This document shows positions 18,806 through 21,530 of a stretch of 21,530 nucleotides of DNA, in pieces. Under the pieces are notes generated by a model. It ran no database searches. It had not been told where the DNA came from and worked only from the letters and a program-made list of their open reading frames with translations. Every line of letters starts with the position of its first letter. Within the stretch, counting starts at the first letter, position 1. Source of the stretch: Candidatus Mediterraneibacter stercorigallinarum (GTDB taxonomy: Bacteria > Bacillota > Clostridia > Lachnospirales > Lachnospiraceae); the NCBI GenBank assembly GCA_019116185.1, contig DXCD01000161.1:1-21530 (forward strand). The letters are read 5' to 3'. The translations under genes and the position numbers were made by a program.

Positions 18806-20044
18806 ATGGACACTGGAAACACTGGATTTATGATGATCTGCACAGCTCTGGTATTTATTATGACACCTGGCCTTGCTTTTTTCTACGGCGGGCTGGTACG
18901 CAGAAAAAATGTGTGCAATACAATGATGGCATGCGTAGCTATTATGGGGCTCTCTGTTATCATGTGGACGCTTTTCGGCTATTCTCTCGCCTTCGGAGGA
19001 AACCACGGCGGAGTGATCGGAGATTTCAGATGGGCGGCCCTAAACGGCGTAGGCTGGGAGGCCGGTCCTTATGCTGATACGATTCCTCATCTTGTATTCG
19101 CCGCATTCCAGATGATGTTTGCCATGATCACCCCCGCGCTGATCACAGGCGCTGTAGTAGGCAGGATGAAATTCAAGGCACTGTTTGCCTTTATCGCCCT
19201 CTGGTCTATCATCGTCTACTATCCGATGGCGCACATGGTCTGGGGTGAAGGCGGCTTTCTCGCTGCCATTGGCTCCGTGGACTTTGCTGGAGGAAATGTC
19301 GTACATATCAGCTCAGGTGTGAGCGCTCTTGTACTTGCCATCTATCTTGGCAGGAGAAAAGGTTATGAACAGACTTCTTACCGTATCCACAACATCCCCT
19401 TTGTCGCCCTGGGTGCGGCTCTTCTGTGGTTCGGATGGTACGGATTCAATGCAGGAAGCGCGCTGGCCGCGGACGGGCTTGCCGCTCATGCATTCATGAC
19501 GACTTCCATCTCAGCTGCAGCCGCGCTGCTCTCCTGGATGCTGATCGACACTGTTAAAAGCGGAAAGCCTACTCTTGTCGGCGCCTGCACCGGTCTGGTT
19601 GTCGGTCTGGTCGCAATCACGCCGGGAGCCGGATATGTTCCCATATGGGCCTCCTTTATTATCGGCGCACTGGTCAGCCCGATCTGCTGTTTTACAATGC
19701 AGATCGTGAAACACAAATTAAAGATCGACGATGCACTGGATGCATTCGGCTGCCACGGAATCGGCGGTGTCTGGGGCGGTATCGCAACCGGCCTGTTCGG
19801 CCAGAGTTCCATCAACTCTGCCGCACGCTGGGACGGACTTATTTTCGGCGAGACACAGCTTTTTACCGCACAGATCCTCAGCATCCTTGTCACAATTGCT
19901 GTCGCAGTCGCCGGCACACTCATCTGCATTGGTATTGTACGCATCTTCACCAAGCTGCGCGTAGAACCCAAAGAGGAACTGATCGGTCTGGACATGACCC
20001 AGCACGGCGAGAATGCTTATCCGTCCTTTAACGGGCTTGATTAA
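18806..20044 (+). CDS. amtB: Ammonium transporter AmtB
   Basis: This 412-aa membrane channel of the Amt/Rh family has about eleven helices and imports ammonium when nitrogen is scarce. Conserved features are TPGLAFFYGGLVRRKNV in helix 1, SVDFAGGNVVHISSGVSAL with the fold Asp and the first pore His, WFGWYGFNAGS, and DDALDAFGCHGIGGVWGGIATGLF with the second pore His. The C-terminal cytoplasmic tail (KEELIGLDMTQHGENAY) keeps the family signature for PII contact. The E. coli-type N-terminal signal peptide is absent, as usual in Gram-positives. GGGAGG lies eight bases before the ATG. glnK follows after 83 bases with no terminator between, so the two are co-expressed. Confidence 0.95.
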   Translation: MDTGNTGFMMICTALVFIMTPGLAFFYGGLVRRKNVCNTMMACVAIMGLSVIMWTLFGYSLAFGGNHGGVIGDFRWAALNGVGWEAGPYADTIPHLVFAAFQMMFAMITPALITGAVVGRMKFKALFAFIALWSIIVYYPMAHMVWGEGGFLAAIGSVDFAGGNVVHISSGVSALVLAIYLGRRKGYEQTSYRIHNIPFVALGAALLWFGWYGFNAGSALAADGLAAHAFMTTSISAAAALLSWMLIDTVKSGKPTLVGACTGLVVGLVAITPGAGYVPIWASFIIGALVSPICCFTMQIVKHKLKIDDALDAFGCHGIGGVWGGIATGLFGQSSINSAARWDGLIFGETQLFTAQILSILVTIAVAVAGTLICIGIVRIFTKLRVEPKEELIGLDMTQHGENAYPSFNGLD

Positions 20045-20127
20045 CTTATCTATCTTTAAAAAGAAAACATATTTGCAGGATCCAGGCAGATTCACAGATT
20101 TAAAATAGACAGGAGGAAAAAAATCCT

Positions 20128-20478
20128 ATGATGATAAAAGTAGAAGCGATCATAAGGGAAGAAAAATTTGAGGATGTGAAAGCAGCCTTAAATGACATAG
20201 AAGTCAACGGCATCACAGTCTCCCAGGTCATGGGCTTCGGCGCCCAAAGAGGATTCAAAGAAGTAGTCCGCGGGTCAGAGGTTGAGATCTTCATGCATCC
20301 GAAGATCAAGTTCGAGATCGTGGTATCCTCAGAAGAATGGGAGGAAAAAGCCATCAAAGCAATACAGAAAGCCGCGTTTACCGGAGAGGTGGGGGACGGC
20401 AAAATCTTCAGTTATGAGATCCGAAATGTCCTCAAAATCCGGACAGGCGAGACCGGATATGACGCGCTTCAGTCCTGA
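20128..20478 (+). CDS. glnK: PII nitrogen regulatory protein GlnK, without the uridylylation Tyr
   Basis: This 116-aa trimeric signal protein binds ATP/ADP and 2-oxoglutarate and plugs AmtB when nitrogen is ample. The T-loop region GFGAQRGFKEVVRGSEVEIF, the B-loop TGEVGDGKIF and the C-loop IRTGETG are all recognisable. In family numbering (starting from the second Met) position 51, which is Tyr in uridylylated PII proteins, is Val. Control must therefore be through nucleotide and 2-oxoglutarate binding alone, as in Bacillus GlnK. AGGAGG lies eleven bases before the ATG at 20128; a second ATG at 20131 follows. It is the second gene of the amtB transcript and is followed by a strong terminator. 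Confidence 0.93.
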   Translation: MMIKVEAIIREEKFEDVKAALNDIEVNGITVSQVMGFGAQRGFKEVVRGSEVEIFMHPKIKFEIVVSSEEWEEKAIKAIQKAAFTGEVGDGKIFSYEIRNVLKIRTGETGYDALQS

Positions 20479-20494
20479 AGCGGAAAATAACCTT

Positions 20495-20540
20495 AAAAAA
20501 TAAGCGTATCACCGAATTAGTGATACGCTTATTTATTTTA
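20495..20540. terminator. Bidirectional terminator between glnK and ppdK
   Basis: A 15-bp perfect stem, AAATAAGCGTATCAC (20498-20512) and GTGATACGCTTATTT (20520-20534), with a 7-base loop. T-rich on the plus strand (ATTTATTTT) and six A's at 20495-20500 for the minus strand, so it ends both convergent transcripts. Confidence 0.9.
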
Positions 20541-20597
20541 TCTCTCAGCATCCTGACCGGCTGCTGTTTCCTCAAACGGAACCAACAGATCCGGAAA

Positions 20598-21530
20598 TTA
20601 CGCTTTCTTCTGAGCGATTGCTGCCTGTGCTGCCGCCAGTCTTGCGATCGGCACACGGAACGGTGAGCAGGATACATAGTCAAGTCCGATCTTGTTGCAG
20701 AATTCAACAGAGCTCGGGTCTCCGCCATGCTCGCCGCAGATACCTACGTGGAGCTTCGGATTAACCGGTTTTCCTAACTCGATCGCCATCTTCATCAGCT
20801 TGCCAACGCCTACCTGATCCAGCTTAGCGAACGGATCGTTCTCAAAGATCTTAGCGTCATAGTAAGCGTCAAGGAACTTACCGGCGTCATCACGGGAGAA
20901 TCCGTATGTCATCTGAGTAAGGTCATTTGTACCGAAGCAGAAGAAGTCTGCCTCTGCCGCGATCTCATCAGCTGTAAGAGCAGCTCTCGGGATCTCGATC
21001 ATTGTACCAACTTCGTACTCAAGGTCGCTGCCTGCTGCCGCGATCTCAGCATCCGCTGTCTCAACAACAAATTTCTTCACATATTTCAGCTCTTTGATGT
21101 CGCCTACGAGCGGGATCATGATCTCCGGCTGTACCTTCCAGCCCGGATGAGCCTTCTGTACGTTGATAGCCGCGCGGATTACAGCCTTTGTCTGCATCTT
21201 TGCGATCTCCGGATATGTCACTGCAAGACGGCATCCGCGATGACCCATCATCGGGTTGAACTCGTGCAGGCTGTCGATGATCTCTTTGATTCTCTCAACA
21301 GATTTGCCCTGAGCGTCTGCCAGTTTCTTAATATCCTCTTCCTCTGTCGGAACGAACTCGTGAAGCGGCGGATCAAGGAAACGGATTGTTACCGGATTTC
21401 CTTCAAGAGCCTCGTACAGCTTCTCGAAATCGCTCTGCTGATACGGAAGGACTTTCTCAAGAGCTTTCTCTCTCTCTTCCTCTGTCTCAGCACAGATCAT
21501 CTCGCGGAATGCATCGATTCTTCCCTCGCC
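20598..21530 (-). CDS. ppdK: Pyruvate phosphate dikinase, C-terminal part (5' end outside window)
   Basis: The visible 310 residues are the C-terminal PEP/pyruvate-binding TIM barrel of PPDK, which interconverts pyruvate, ATP and phosphate with PEP, AMP and pyrophosphate. Present are GEGRIDAFREMI at the right edge, PVTIRFLDPPLHEFVP, NPMMGHRGCRLAVTYPEI, VGTMIEIPRAAL, FFCFGTNDLTQMTYGFSRDD and the catalytic Cys in GICGEHGGDP, followed by the usual CSPFRVPIARLAAAQAAI ending. FLDPPLHEF and GTNDLTQMTYGFSRDD fit PPDK rather than PEP synthase or Enzyme I. The frame is open through 21530, so the ATG at 21500 is internal. In fermenters the enzyme often runs glycolytically and consumes PPi, which pairs sensibly with PPi metabolism. 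The terminator at 20495-20540 follows. Confidence 0.95.
   Translation of the reverse strand, partial: GEGRIDAFREMICAETEEEREKALEKVLPYQQSDFEKLYEALEGNPVTIRFLDPPLHEFVPTEEEDIKKLADAQGKSVERIKEIIDSLHEFNPMMGHRGCRLAVTYPEIAKMQTKAVIRAAINVQKAHPGWKVQPEIMIPLVGDIKELKYVKKFVVETADAEIAAAGSDLEYEVGTMIEIPRAALTADEIAAEADFFCFGTNDLTQMTYGFSRDDAGKFLDAYYDAKIFENDPFAKLDQVGVGKLMKMAIELGKPVNPKLHVGICGEHGGDPSSVEFCNKIGLDYVSCSPFRVPIARLAAAQAAIAQKKA

Noticed and set aside
1..21530. CRISPR array, insertion sequence, prophage, rRNA or tRNA
   Set aside because: No regularly spaced repeats, transposase or integrase reading frames, tRNA cloverleaf or rRNA-like sequence were seen on either strand.

Overview
The window looks like a chromosomal segment of an anaerobic, low-to-mid GC Firmicute, most probably a gut Lachnospiraceae. 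The grounds are strong AGGAGG-type ribosome sites, FucO-type lactaldehyde reductase, pyruvate phosphate dikinase, an HPr/PPase operon, a YerC-like TrpR relative and a SigY-like ECF sigma operon. The genus cannot be fixed from sequence alone. There is no phage, transposase, CRISPR array, rRNA or tRNA that I can see. About 24 protein genes are present, mostly on the minus strand.

Layout. (1) 143-1936, minus: a translationally coupled ECF sigma factor, a small membrane anti-sigma candidate and a PLDc_N/zinc-ribbon membrane protein, behind an ECF-like autoregulatory promoter. (2) 2143-3411, minus: a TrpR-related YerC-like regulator with a promoter, operator-like palindrome and tandem repeats, then a YcdX-type PHP phosphatase. 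(3) 3572-6687, plus: a 68-aa hypothetical, a zinc-ribbon/four-TM protein with acidic tracts, an orphan NMT1/ThiY-like binding lipoprotein and a 106-aa hypothetical. (4) 6920-8287, minus: a MATE exporter preceded by a promoter, a 16-codon leader ORF and an intrinsic terminator. (5) 8507-11338, minus: the molybdate transporter modA-(terminator)-modB-modC, with a perfect 24-bp palindrome in the modA promoter. (6) 11532-15596, minus: an apparent operon HPr, inorganic pyrophosphatase, phasin-like protein, UbiB/ABC1 kinase-like protein, DgkA-type lipid kinase, SseB-family protein. (7) 15809-17637, minus: fucO and a TetR regulator. (8) 17698-18197, minus: a small secreted or membrane protein that looks split by a 1-nt deletion. 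(9) 18312-20478, plus: an XRE regulator, a structured leader of three abutting hairpins, then amtB and glnK. (10) 20598 to the right edge, minus: the C-terminal third of pyruvate phosphate dikinase.

Functional picture. Molybdate uptake, ammonium uptake with its PII partner, propanediol-forming lactaldehyde reduction and PEP/pyruvate interconversion are clear housekeeping or accessory metabolism. Two sensor proteins lack their classical modification residues: GlnK has Val at position 51 instead of Tyr, and this HPr has Lys at position 46 instead of Ser. Both are therefore likely to be regulated differently from the textbook proteins. The least explained parts are the SigY-like membrane signalling operon, the structured amtB leader, the leader/terminator in front of the MATE gene, and the modA operator.
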